Shown piece after piece: positions 34,026 to 42,768 of a DNA stretch of 64,000 nucleotides. The number at the start of each line of letters is the position of its first letter. The first letter of the stretch is position 1. The translations under genes and the position numbers were made by a program. A model generated the notes under the pieces. The model searched no databases, was not told the origin of the DNA, and worked only from the letters and a program-made list of their open reading frames with translations. The DNA is from OFTM10 sp964344055 (GTDB lineage Bacteria; Actinomycetota; Acidimicrobiia; Acidimicrobiales; Aldehydirespiratoraceae): positions 1 through 64,000 of the forward strand of contig CAYFLT010000002.1 of assembly GCA_964344055.1 (NCBI GenBank), given 5' to 3'.

Positions 34026-35180
34026 ATGAGCGACGACATGCTGCGGCTGGTCGAGTGGCACAACGGGGAGAAGGCGTCCGGCCCGTTCTCGGCCACCGAG
34101 ATGGACCGTCGCCAGACGATGCTGCGCGATCACATGGCGGCCAACGACATCGATGCCTGCCTGTTCACGTCGATGCACAACATCGGCTACTTCTCCGGCT
34201 TCATCTACTGCTCCTTCGGGCGCCGCTACGGCTTTGTCGTCGACCAATCGGCCGCCACGTCCATCAGCGCGGGCATCGACGGTGGTCAGCCATGGCGGAT
34301 GACCCACGGGTCCAACATCACCTACACCGACTGGCGCAAGGACAACTTCTGGCACGCCGTCCAGACGCTGACCACCGGCGTACGACGGATCGGGGTGGAG
34401 TTCGACCATCTCACCGTCGACAACCAGGACCAGTTGCAGGCCGCGATGCCGGGAGTCGAACTGGTCGACGTCGGCAGCGACACGATGTGGATGCGCACCA
34501 TCAAGTCGAACGAGGAGATCGATCACATCCGCCTCGGTGCCAACATCGCCGACATCGGCGGCGCCGCGGTGGTGGAGGCCATCGCCGAAGGTGTGCCCGA
34601 ACACGAGGTGGCGCTCGCGTCCACACAGGCGATGATCCGCGAGATCGCGTCCCGGTTCGACTTCGTCGAGCTGATGGACACCTGGAACTGGCTCCAGTCG
34701 GGCATCAACACCGACGGCGCNNNNNNNNNNTTCGGGTACTACACCGCACTCGAACGGACCCTGTTCTGCGAGACCGCGTCCGACGAGCACCTCCGGCTGT
34801 GGGACTTCAACTGCGATGTCCATCGCCGCGGACTCGAGCTCATCCGGCCAGGGGCGCGGTGTATGGACATCGCGGCCGAGCTCAACGAGATGTACCGGGC
34901 CGAGGGGCTGCTCCAGTACCGGTCGTTCGGCTACGGCCACAGCTTCGGCGTGCTCTGCCACTACTACGGCCGGGAGGCTGGAGTGGAGTTGCGGGAGGAC
35001 ATCGAGACCGAACTGCGGCCCGGGATGGTCGTGTCGATGGAGCCGATGATCATGCTTCCCGAGGGACAGCCGGGGGCGGGCGGCTACCGCGAGCACGACA
35101 TCCTCGCCATCCACGAAGACGGATCGGTCGAGAACCTGACCGGCTTCCCGTTCGGGCCCGAGCACCTGATCGTGGGCTGA
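34026..35180 (+). CDS. Creatinase (creatine amidinohydrolase)
   Basis: 384 codons as written. The sequence follows Pseudomonas putida creatinase closely: WHNGEK, LFTSMHNIGYFSGFIYCSFG, SAGIDGGQPWRM, DNITYTDW-like segments, ADIGGAAVVEAI, ELMDTWNWLQSGINTDG, GYYTALERTLF, SFGYGHSFG and MEPMIMLPEG. An N run at 34721-34730 falls after INTDG and removes about 25 residues including the AHNP motif with the catalytic histidine (His232 in the P. putida enzyme, by recall). Activity would be creatine to sarcosine plus urea. A ribosome site (GAGGGAACG) precedes the ATG. It is followed by a hydrolase 3 nt downstream. Confidence 0.88.
   Translation: MSDDMLRLVEWHNGEKASGPFSATEMDRRQTMLRDHMAANDIDACLFTSMHNIGYFSGFIYCSFGRRYGFVVDQSAATSISAGIDGGQPWRMTHGSNITYTDWRKDNFWHAVQTLTTGVRRIGVEFDHLTVDNQDQLQAAMPGVELVDVGSDTMWMRTIKSNEEIDHIRLGANIADIGGAAVVEAIAEGVPEHEVALASTQAMIREIASRFDFVELMDTWNWLQSGINTDGXXXXFGYYTALERTLFCETASDEHLRLWDFNCDVHRRGLELIRPGARCMDIAAELNEMYRAEGLLQYRSFGYGHSFGVLCHYYGREAGVELREDIETELRPGMVVSMEPMIMLPEGQPGAGGYREHDILAIHEDGSVENLTGFPFGPEHLIVG
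34721..34730. other. Assembly gap (10 N) inside creatinase
   Basis: Comparison with the creatinase family shows about 75 nt are missing here, including the catalytic His; the frame is kept, consistent with a missing length congruent to 1 mod 3 as written. Confidence 0.85.
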
Positions 35181-35183
35181 CCG

Positions 35184-35903
35184 ATGACGGCCTTCGTCCT
35201 CGTTCACGGCGCGTGGGGTGGGTCCTGGGGGTTCCGCGAGGTCCGGCCGCTGCTCCACCGGGCCGGGCACGAGGCGTTCACCCCGAGCCTCACCGGCATC
35301 GGCGAGCGCGAGCACCTCAGCTCACCCGAGGTGACCCTCTCGACCCACGTCGACGACGTCGTGCATCAGGTCGAGTACGAGGACCTCGACTGCATCGTGC
35401 TGCTCGGTTTCTCCTACGGCGGCATGGTGGTCACCGGTGCGCTCGACCGGATCGGCGATCGGGTCGAGCATCTCGTCTACCTCGACGCCTTCGTGCCGTC
35501 GGACGGTGAGAGCGTCGAGTCGATCGTGGGCGGTTCCGACTTCCCGACCGATCCCGAACGGCCGTGGCTCGTCGCTCCGCTCCCGCGGGAGCTGGCGACT
35601 CCGGAAGCGACCGAGTGGGCGTCGGCTCGGCGGTCGCTGCAGCCGGTCGGCACGTTCACCGAGCCGGTGTCGCTCGCCACGCCACTCGAGGGCTGGCCCT
35701 TCTCGCGCACCTACATCAAGGCGACCGCCGACCCCGGTGAACCAGTCGACTCGGCGTTCAATCAGGCCGCGAACCGGGCCCGAGACGACGACCGCTGGTC
35801 GCTGCGGGAGATCGCCACCAATCACATGGTGCCGCTGATGGAGCCGGCGGCGCTGGTCGCGATCCTGCTCGAGCTGGTCGACGGACCCGCCGAAGGGTCC
35901 TGA
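35184..35903 (+). CDS. Alpha/beta hydrolase (EstC / salicylate-esterase-like)
   Basis: 239 residues, the size of small plant-MES/EstC-like esterases. Opening VLVHGAWGGSW is the oxyanion loop, GFSYGGM carries the nucleophile Ser, and NHMVPLMEP the base His. Ester or amide hydrolysis is likely, but the substrate is unknown. It begins 4 nt after the creatinase stop and is presumably co-transcribed. Confidence 0.78.
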   Translation: MTAFVLVHGAWGGSWGFREVRPLLHRAGHEAFTPSLTGIGEREHLSSPEVTLSTHVDDVVHQVEYEDLDCIVLLGFSYGGMVVTGALDRIGDRVEHLVYLDAFVPSDGESVESIVGGSDFPTDPERPWLVAPLPRELATPEATEWASARRSLQPVGTFTEPVSLATPLEGWPFSRTYIKATADPGEPVDSAFNQAANRARDDDRWSLREIATNHMVPLMEPAALVAILLELVDGPAEGS

Positions 35904-35923
35904 GCGACGAGTGGGTACCGGTC

Positions 35924-35935
35924 GAACCGGTTCGG
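35924..35935. promoter_or_regulatory. Perfect 12-bp palindrome before the M24 gene
   Basis: CGAACCGGTTCG lies 30 nt upstream of the ATG at 35965. It could be an operator or a small hairpin; function unknown. Confidence 0.3.
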
Positions 35936-35964
35936 CCCGCCCGCGTGGGGCATGATGACGGCCC

Positions 35965-37087
35965 ATGCCGATCCACTTCACACCCGAGGAGATGCAGCAG
36001 CGTCGAGATCGTGCCGCGGCGGCGATCGCGGCCTCCGGGCTCGATGCCCTGCTGATGTTCAAGCAGGAGTCGATGTACTGGCTCACCGGCTACGACACGT
36101 TCGGGTTCGCAGCCTTCCAGTGCCTGGTCATGACCGCCGACGGCCGGGTGGCCTTGCTCACCCGGGCTCCGGATCGGTGGACCGCCCTCTACACGTCCAA
36201 CATCGAGGAACTGCGGATCTGGGCCGACGAGGAAGGCGTCGATCCGGCTGCCGAACTCCGGGCGCTCCTGGCCGACCTCGGCCTCGAGAACCGGCACCTC
36301 GGGATCGAGCTCGACTCCTACGGGCTCAAGGCGAGCAACTGGCGCAGGGTCGAGGCCCAACTCGACGGATTCGCAACGTGGAACGACGAATCGGCGCTGA
36401 TCCAGGAGCTCCGTCGCACCAAGAGCGAGCAGGAGATCGCCTATCACCGGCGCGCCGCCGAGTTGGCCGACGATTCATGGGGCGCGGCCGTCGCCGCCAC
36501 CCGGGCCGGCGCGTTCGAGGGCGACATCCTCGCCGACATGCAGGGTGCGGTGTTCCGAGGTGGGGGTGACNNNNNNNNNNNNNNNNNNNNNNNNNNNNNN
36601 NNNNNNNGCACCCTCGACGCCCACGATCAGCTGACCCTCGAGTTCTGCGGAGTCGAACGCCGCTACCACGCCCCGATGATGCGGACCGCCCTCGTCGGCG
36701 ACGCAAGTGAGGATCATGTCGCGATGCACGCCGCTGTCCGCGATGCCCTCGTCGCCTGTGAGGGGGCCATTGCTCCCGGAGTCACCATGGGCGAGGTGTT
36801 CGACGTCCACGCTGATGTGCTCGACCAGGCGGGCTACCGGGCTCACCGACTCAACGCGTGCGGCTACGGCATGGGCGCGGTCTACGCCCCGATCTGGGTN
36901 NNNNNNNNNGCCGATGCTGTACCACGGCAACCCGCTCACCTTCGACGCGAACCAGGTGTACTTCCTGCACATGATCCTGCTCGACCTCAACGATCAGTTG
37001 GCGATGACGCTCGGCCACTCGGTACTCGTCACCGAATCGGGAGTCGAGCGCCTGAGCCGATCCGACCTGGGCCTGGTGGTCAAGTGA
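35965..37087 (+). CDS. M24-family hydrolase, broken by two assembly gaps
   Basis: The true protein is a creatinase-N plus pita-bread protein: FKQESMYWLTGYDTFGFAAF, ELRRTKSEQEIAYHRRAAE, LDAHDQLTLEFCGVERRYHA, GYGMGAVYAPIW. After the N run at 36900-36909 the correct frame shifts by one and reads PMLYHGNPLTFDANQVYFLH to the stop at 37087. The 37-N run at 36571-36607 removes further sequence. Metal ligands: the usual second Asp is replaced (LEFCGVERRYHAP), as in the DoeA-like gene, so catalysis by the classical dinuclear centre is doubtful. A longer apparent ORF to 37866 is a gap artefact. Its stop overlaps the next gene's GTG. Confidence 0.72.
36571..36607. other. Assembly gap (37 N)
   Basis: Inside the M24 gene; the only gap that is not 10 N. 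Confidence 0.95.
36900..36909. other. Assembly gap (10 N) with frame change
   Basis: Frame changes by one. The family motif (APSWMDWPM-like) suggests only about 6 nt are really missing. Confidence 0.85.
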
Positions 37088-37866
37088 ACAAGCCGACCAC
37101 CAGCGGTGCCACCGTTGCCGATCCGATGCGGGCCGGGATCGAGTTCGACGACGGTCGCCATCATCGGGCGAAGATCGGGTTCGTCCTGCTGGCCACCGAG
37201 CAGACGATCGAGGACGACATGATGCGGTGGGCGCCCGAAGGGGTCGGTGTGCACTTCACCCGGTCGGCGATCCCCGACCAGATCACCGCCGAGAACCTCG
37301 CCGGAATGATCGACGGCCTCTCGACGGCAGCCGCGCTCCTGGCGCCCAACGCCGATCTCGACGTCATCAGCTACGCATGCACGTCCGGCAGTGTCGTGAT
37401 GGGGGAGGACGCGGTGATCCGCGAACTCGGCCGCGGCTACCCGACGGCGATCGGCACCACGCTGGTGTCGGGAGTGTTCGCGGCCCTCGATGCGCTGGAC
37501 GCGACGCGAGTCGTGGTGGCCACCCCGTACCTCGACGAGGTGAACGACATCGAGGCGCGCTACATGGCCACCCGCGGCTACCAGGTGTTGGACATCCAGG
37601 GTCTCAACATCACCAACGACTCCGACATGGTGAGGGTCACACCCGAGTACATCCGCGACTTCGCCCTGTCGGTTGACCGTCCCGACGCCGACGCCATCTT
37701 CGTCAGCTGCGGCGCCCTACGGACCATCGACGTGATCGAAGAGATCGAGGCCGCTGCCGGCAAGGCGGTTGTGGCCAGCAATCAGGCCATGCTGTGGCAC
37801 TGCCTGAGGCTCGCCGGAGTGGAGGACCACATCGAGGGTCTGGGCCGCTTGTTTCGGGAGCACTGA
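37084..37866 (+). CDS. Maleate cis-trans isomerase / arylmalonate decarboxylase-like protein (EutA-like), second copy
   Basis: 260 residues from a GTG overlapping the M24 stop (GTGA). IGFVLLATEQTIEDD, catalytic C99 (YACTSGS) and C209 (VSCGALRT), and VVASNQAMLWHCLRLAG match the family. It is a paralogue of the 31928 gene. The gene pair M24 plus EutA-like protein occurs twice here (31928/32730 convergent and 35965/37084 co-oriented), which suggests a shared pathway unit. 8 nt separate it from the oxoprolinase gene. Confidence 0.75.
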   Translation: MNKPTTSGATVADPMRAGIEFDDGRHHRAKIGFVLLATEQTIEDDMMRWAPEGVGVHFTRSAIPDQITAENLAGMIDGLSTAAALLAPNADLDVISYACTSGSVVMGEDAVIRELGRGYPTAIGTTLVSGVFAALDALDATRVVVATPYLDEVNDIEARYMATRGYQVLDIQGLNITNDSDMVRVTPEYIRDFALSVDRPDADAIFVSCGALRTIDVIEEIEAAAGKAVVASNQAMLWHCLRLAGVEDHIEGLGRLFREH

Positions 37867-37874
37867 GGGGACTC

Positions 37875-40800
37875 ATGTCAGGCTGGCACTTCTGGGTCGA
37901 TCGAGGAGGCACGTTCACCGACGTGGTCGCGCGCCGACCCGACGGCAGCACCGTGAGCCACAAGCTCCTGTCGGAGAACCCCCGTCAGTATCCCGACGCC
38001 GCGATCCAGGGCATCCGCGATCTTCTCGATGTAGCGCCCGACTCCCCACTGCCCGCCGATCGGATCGATTCGGTGAAGATGGGCACCACCGTGGCCACCA
38101 ATGCGCTACTCGAGCGGGAAGGTGAGCCCACCGTCTTCGTCACCACAGATGGGTTCGCCGACGTCCTCCGCATCGGCTACCAGGCCCGACCCCACCTCTT
38201 CGCGCTCGACATCGTGCTACCGGAGATGCTCTACGACACGGTCATCGAGATCGAGGAGCGAGTCGACGCCGACGGCAAGGTGCTCGTCCCACTCGACCCG
38301 GACGCGGCGAGAAGTGCGCTCCAGCGGGCCCGCGACGCGGGCTACGACTCGGTCGCGATCGCTCTCGTCCACGGCTACCGCCACACCGCTCACGAGGCCG
38401 TGCTCGGTGAGATCGCCCGTGAGATCGGCTTCGGTCAGGTGTCGGTCAGCCACGAGGTGAGCCCGTTGATGAAGCTGGTGAGCCGGGGTGACACCACCGT
38501 CGTCGACGCGTATCTCTCCCCGATCCTGCGTCGCTACGTGGAGCAGGTCGACGAGCGCTTGCGGCCAGGCGGCACGGGGCCGCGCCTCATGTTCATGCAA
38601 TCCAACGGTGGGCTGACCGATGCCCAGCGCTTCCAGGGCAAGGACGCGCTGCTGTCGGGACCGGCCGGCGGGGTGGTCGGCATGGTCCGGACGGCCGAGC
38701 GCGCCGGCTTCAGCCAACTCATAGGGTTCGACATGGGGGGCACGTCCACCGACGTGTCGCACTACGCGGGCGAACTCGAGCGCACCCACGAGACCGAAGT
38801 GGCCGGTGTCCGAGTGCGGGCACCGATGATCCACATCCACACCGTCGCCGCCGGGGGTGGGTCGATCCTGCACTTCGACGGGAGTCGTATGCGGGTCGGA
38901 CCGGACTCGGCCGGAGCGGACCCGGGGCCCGCCTGCTACGGCAACGGCGGCCCGCTCGCCATCACCGACTGCAATGTGCTTCTCGGCAAGCTCCGCCCCG
39001 AGTTCTTCCCCCACGTGTTCGGCTCCGACGGCCATCAGCCTCTCGATGTCGACGTGGTCCGAGAACGGTTCACCGATCTGGCCGCCGAGATCGAGGCGGC
39101 CACCGCCATCGATCAAACCCCCGAGGCGGTCGCCGACGGTTTCTTGTCGATCGCGGTGGAGAACATGGCGAACGCGATCAAGAAGATCTCGGTCCAGCGC
39201 GGCTACGACGTCACCAGCTACACCCTCGTGTGCTTCGGTGGGGCCGGTGGCCAGCATGCCTGTCTCGTCGCGGACCGCCTGGGGATCGAACGGATCCACA
39301 TCCATCCCCATGCCGGCGTACTCTCGGCGGTGGGGATCGGGCTCGCGGATGTCCGGCATGTGGCCGACAGCGCGGTCGAGGCGGAGCTCTCTCCCGTCCT
39401 TCTCGAGGGGCTCGACGATCGCTGGCGCGCGCTCGAGACCGCCGGCCGGGCCGAGGTCGGAGACCAGGGTGTTCCCTCGGATCGCATCGTCACCGTCCGG
39501 CGCCTGGGCCTTCGCTATGCCGGCTCCGACACCGCATTGCAGGTCGAGGCGGGCGACCATCCGGCGGTGGTGGCCGCCTTCGAGCGGGTCCACAAGGCGC
39601 GGTTCGGCTTCGTGTCGCCGGAGAAGGCCATCGTGGTCGAATCACTCCAGGTCGAGACGATCGGCTCGACCGAGTCGGTCGAACTCGACGCCCCCCACGT
39701 GCCCGTGGGAGAGGTCGATCTCGGCAACTACGCCACCGTGATGGCGGGGGGCCAGCACGACACGCCGTTCCATCGCCGTGAATCGCTCGCGGTTCGCCAA
39801 GCGGTCGACGGACCTGCGGTGATCGTCGAGGCCACGGCCACCACGGTGGTGGAGCCGGGATGGCAGGCCGTCACCAGCCCCACCGGCGACCTCGTGCTCG
39901 ACCGGGTCGTGGCCCTGCCGCAGCGGGCTGCGATCGGCACGTCGGTCGACCCCGTCCAGCTCGAGATCTTCAACAACCTGTTCATGAACATCGCCGAACA
40001 GATGGGTGTGGTGCTCGAGAACACCGCCGCCTCGGTGAACATCAAGGAACGGCTCGACTTCTCCTGCGCGGTGTTCGACCCGGCCGGTGATCTGATCGCC
40101 AACGCACCACACATGCCGGTGCATCTCGGATCGATGAGCGAGTCGATCAAGTCGATCATCCGCCAGAACCCGGTGATGGAGCCGGGCACCGTCTACGTGA
40201 TGAACGCCCCCTACAACGGCGGAACCCACCTGCCCGACATCACGGTCATCCGGCCCGTCTTCGACGATGGGGAGGACGGCCCGGAAAGTGGGGACGTCAT
40301 CTTTTACGTCGCGTCACGCGGGCACCACGCCGACGTTGGCGGCCGGGTGCCGGGCTCGGCGCCGGCGGACTCGACGACGGTCGAAGAGGAGGGCGTGCTG
40401 CTCGACAACGACGTGCTGGTTCGCAACGGTCGCTTCCTCGACGACGAGATCCACGGACTCCTCACCGGCGGCCGGTATCCGGCACGGAACCCGGCGCAGA
40501 ACATCGCCGATCTCAAAGCCCAGGTCGCCGCCTGCGAGAAGGGCACTACCGAACTCCGACGAGTGATCGATCACTACGGCCTCGACGTAGTTCATGCCTA
40601 CATGGGGCACGTGAAGGACAACGCCGAAGAGTCGGTGCGGAGGGTGATCGACGCCCTCCACGACTCCGAGTTCATCGGCGAGATGGACGACGGTCATCGG
40701 GTCTGTGTCGCGATCACCGTCGACCATGGCGACCGATCGGCTCGCATCGACTTCACCGGTTCCAGCCCGACCCATCCCGGCAACTTCAATGCCCCTTCGG

Positions 40801-41486
40801 CGATCGCTCACGCGGCGGTGCTCTACGTGTTCCGGTGCCTCGTCGACGACGACATCCCGCTCAACGCCGGCTGCATGAAGCCCCTCGAGTTGGTGCTGCC
40901 CGAGGAGTCGATGATCAACCCGGTGTATCCGGCCGCGGTGATCGCCGGCAATGTCGAGACCAGCCAACTCGTCGTCGACACGCTCTTCGGCGCCCTCGGG
41001 GTGATGGGCGCCGCCCAGGGCACGATGAACAATTTCATCTGGGGCAACGACACCCATCAGTACTACGAGACGATCTGTGGTGGGGCGGGAGCCACGCCGA
41101 ATGCCGACGGCTGCAACGCGGTCCACACCCACATGACGAACGCTCGCCTCACCGACCCCGAAGTTCTGGAATGGCGTCATCCGGTGCTGCTCGAGTCGTT
41201 CCGCATCCGGGAGGGTTCGGGAGGCGCCGGTGCCCACCGCGGCGGTGACGGGGCGGTCCGGCGGGTCCGCTTCGGTGAGGCGATGGAAGTGAACGTGTTG
41301 TCGAGCCACCGGCGGGTACCGCCGTACGGCATGGCGGGTGGCGAGGCCGGGGCGGTCGGCCACAACCGGGTGATCCGGGTCGACGGTACGGTGGAGGAGT
41401 TCCCGGCGAGCGCCCAGACCACCGTCGAAGCCGGCGACGTCTTCGAGATCGAGACGCCGGGCGGAGGCGGGTTCGGACCGCCATGA
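37875..41486 (+). CDS. 5-oxoprolinase/hydantoinase, fused HyuA and HyuB
   Basis: 1203 residues, the length of fused (eukaryote-like OplAH) 5-oxoprolinases rather than separate bacterial HyuA and HyuB. The HyuA half (1 to about 690) has WVDRGGTFTDVVAR and GFDMGGTSTDVSH, the ATP-binding signatures. The HyuB half starts near residue 692 (DPVQLEIFNNLFMNIAEQMG) and ends ETPGGGGFGPP. Members cleave 5-oxoproline or N-methylhydantoin with ATP. Next to creatinase, N-methylhydantoin from creatinine is an attractive substrate (inference). Stop overlaps the next start (ATGA). Confidence 0.85.
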   Translation: MSGWHFWVDRGGTFTDVVARRPDGSTVSHKLLSENPRQYPDAAIQGIRDLLDVAPDSPLPADRIDSVKMGTTVATNALLEREGEPTVFVTTDGFADVLRIGYQARPHLFALDIVLPEMLYDTVIEIEERVDADGKVLVPLDPDAARSALQRARDAGYDSVAIALVHGYRHTAHEAVLGEIAREIGFGQVSVSHEVSPLMKLVSRGDTTVVDAYLSPILRRYVEQVDERLRPGGTGPRLMFMQSNGGLTDAQRFQGKDALLSGPAGGVVGMVRTAERAGFSQLIGFDMGGTSTDVSHYAGELERTHETEVAGVRVRAPMIHIHTVAAGGGSILHFDGSRMRVGPDSAGADPGPACYGNGGPLAITDCNVLLGKLRPEFFPHVFGSDGHQPLDVDVVRERFTDLAAEIEAATAIDQTPEAVADGFLSIAVENMANAIKKISVQRGYDVTSYTLVCFGGAGGQHACLVADRLGIERIHIHPHAGVLSAVGIGLADVRHVADSAVEAELSPVLLEGLDDRWRALETAGRAEVGDQGVPSDRIVTVRRLGLRYAGSDTALQVEAGDHPAVVAAFERVHKARFGFVSPEKAIVVESLQVETIGSTESVELDAPHVPVGEVDLGNYATVMAGGQHDTPFHRRESLAVRQAVDGPAVIVEATATTVVEPGWQAVTSPTGDLVLDRVVALPQRAAIGTSVDPVQLEIFNNLFMNIAEQMGVVLENTAASVNIKERLDFSCAVFDPAGDLIANAPHMPVHLGSMSESIKSIIRQNPVMEPGTVYVMNAPYNGGTHLPDITVIRPVFDDGEDGPESGDVIFYVASRGHHADVGGRVPGSAPADSTTVEEEGVLLDNDVLVRNGRFLDDEIHGLLTGGRYPARNPAQNIADLKAQVAACEKGTTELRRVIDHYGLDVVHAYMGHVKDNAEESVRRVIDALHDSEFIGEMDDGHRVCVAITVDHGDRSARIDFTGSSPTHPGNFNAPSAIAHAAVLYVFRCLVDDDIPLNAGCMKPLELVLPEESMINPVYPAAVIAGNVETSQLVVDTLFGALGVMGAAQGTMNNFIWGNDTHQYYETICGGAGATPNADGCNAVHTHMTNARLTDPEVLEWRHPVLLESFRIREGSGGAGAHRGGDGAVRRVRFGEAMEVNVLSSHRRVPPYGMAGGEAGAVGHNRVIRVDGTVEEFPASAQTTVEAGDVFEIETPGGGGFGPP

Positions 41487-42637
41487 GCGGAGTGTTCAAT
41501 TCGACCGGGCACGAGCTGTTGCTGCCCGACGTCGTCAGCGGCGAGGGCATCCATCTGACCGATGCCGACGGCAACCGCTACGCCGACTTCACATCCGGCG
41601 TGTGGTGCGCGGCGCTCGGACATCGAAACCGGCGGGTGAACGACGCGATGGCCGCCCAGCTGGGAATCCTCACCCATGCCGGGTTCTCCTACTCGAATCC
41701 GGTGGTCGAGGAGGCGGCAGCCGCGGTCCTGTCCGTCTGCGGCTTCGACGACGGCGCGGCGGTCTTCCTCTGCTCGGGCAGCGAGGGGATCGAGTACGCC
41801 CGTCAGGCTTCCCGCAAGATCACCGGACGCCGAACCTCGATCACCTTCCACGACACCTACCTGGGATCGTTCGCCGCGGTGGTCGAGCGGGGCGACGACT
41901 GGGTCAGCATCGACTGGGAACACTGCGACGACTGCCCGGGCGGGAACCGGAAGCCCGACTGCGATCATCTCGCTGAGCTTCCCGACGAGGTTTCGGAGTT
42001 CCTGCTCGAATCGGGGAGTTCGGCCGGCCAGGTCCGTTTCGCGCCGGGCCCGTTCGTGCGGCGAGTGGTCGACCGGGTCCGGGCCGTCGGAGGAATCGTC
42101 ATCGCCAACGAGGTCACCACCGGTATCGGCCGCACCGGCGCATGGTTCGGCTTCCAGCATCACGGCATCGAGCCGGACGTGGTCGTGATGGGCAAGGGGC
42201 TCGGCAACGGCTATCCGGTGAGCGCGGTGGTGATGACCCGCCGGGTCGCCGATGCGCTGGCGGCCACCGACTTCAGGTACATGCAGTCCCATCAGAACGA
42301 TCCACTCGGTGCCGCTGTGGCTCGGGAAGTGGTCACCATCATCGAGGACGAGGGACTGATCGATCTGGCAGCAGCGAATGGGGTGACGTTCGTCGAGGCC
42401 CTCGAGGGCCTCCGGTCGCACCCGAGGGTACGTGCCGTTCGGGGTCGCGGGCTGATGGCAGCCGTCGACTTGTCGGACGACGAGTTCGCCGGAACGGTGT
42501 TTCGTGCCCTCCTCGAGCGTGGCTACATCGTCTGCCGCCGAGGCGCCACGCTGCGAATCGACCCACCGCTCATCACGGAGGCCTCGGAGCTGGCCGCCTT
42601 CGTGACGACGCTCGATTCGATCCTCGAGTCGTCGTGA
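41483..42637 (+). CDS. Class III PLP-dependent aminotransferase
   Basis: 384 residues, short for the family (about 420-450). LGHRNRRVNDAM, SGSEGIEYARQASRKITGR, the PLP lysine K238 in VMGKGLGNGYP and RGLMAAVDL are present. A Cys-rich insertion, HCDDCPGGNRKPDCD, in the middle is unusual and could bind metal. DoeD, the ectoine-pathway transaminase, belongs to this class, which fits the DoeA-like and EutA-like neighbours, but other omega-amino-acid substrates are possible. Translationally coupled to the oxoprolinase gene. Confidence 0.78.
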   Translation: MSGVFNSTGHELLLPDVVSGEGIHLTDADGNRYADFTSGVWCAALGHRNRRVNDAMAAQLGILTHAGFSYSNPVVEEAAAAVLSVCGFDDGAAVFLCSGSEGIEYARQASRKITGRRTSITFHDTYLGSFAAVVERGDDWVSIDWEHCDDCPGGNRKPDCDHLAELPDEVSEFLLESGSSAGQVRFAPGPFVRRVVDRVRAVGGIVIANEVTTGIGRTGAWFGFQHHGIEPDVVVMGKGLGNGYPVSAVVMTRRVADALAATDFRYMQSHQNDPLGAAVAREVVTIIEDEGLIDLAAANGVTFVEALEGLRSHPRVRAVRGRGLMAAVDLSDDEFAGTVFRALLERGYIVCRRGATLRIDPPLITEASELAAFVTTLDSILESS

Positions 42638-42673
42638 GCGTCTGGGTTGGTGATGCCCGGCGGCCGGGTGTGA

Positions 42674-42697
42674 AAAACCAGAATGTGTTCTAGTTTT
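42674..42697. promoter_or_regulatory. KstR-like operator
   Basis: Arms AAAACCAGAAT (42674-42684) and GTTCTAGTTTT (42687-42697) pair at 9 of 11 positions around a GT centre. The core resembles the mycobacterial KstR box TnnAACnnGTTnnA, with two mismatches. It lies 72 nt upstream of the first gene of the steroid side-chain cluster. Confidence 0.55.
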
Positions 42698-42768
42698 GAG
42701 GGCACCGCGCCTCGGCCGCCTAGGGTCTGACGGCGTCAGCTCAGATCAGGACGAGGCACGGAGTCAGC

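Noticed and set aside
35965..37866. A single 633-codon ORF joining an M24 protein to a EutA-like protein
   Set aside because: It results from reading the 10-N run at 36900 literally. After the run the true M24 frame is shifted by one and stops at 37087, and the EutA-like gene has its own GTG at 37084.
25065..42655. Shared TCTGGGT-n-GGTGA words at 25065 and 42640 as a repeat family
   Set aside because: Only a short stretch agrees and flanks differ, so chance is likelier.
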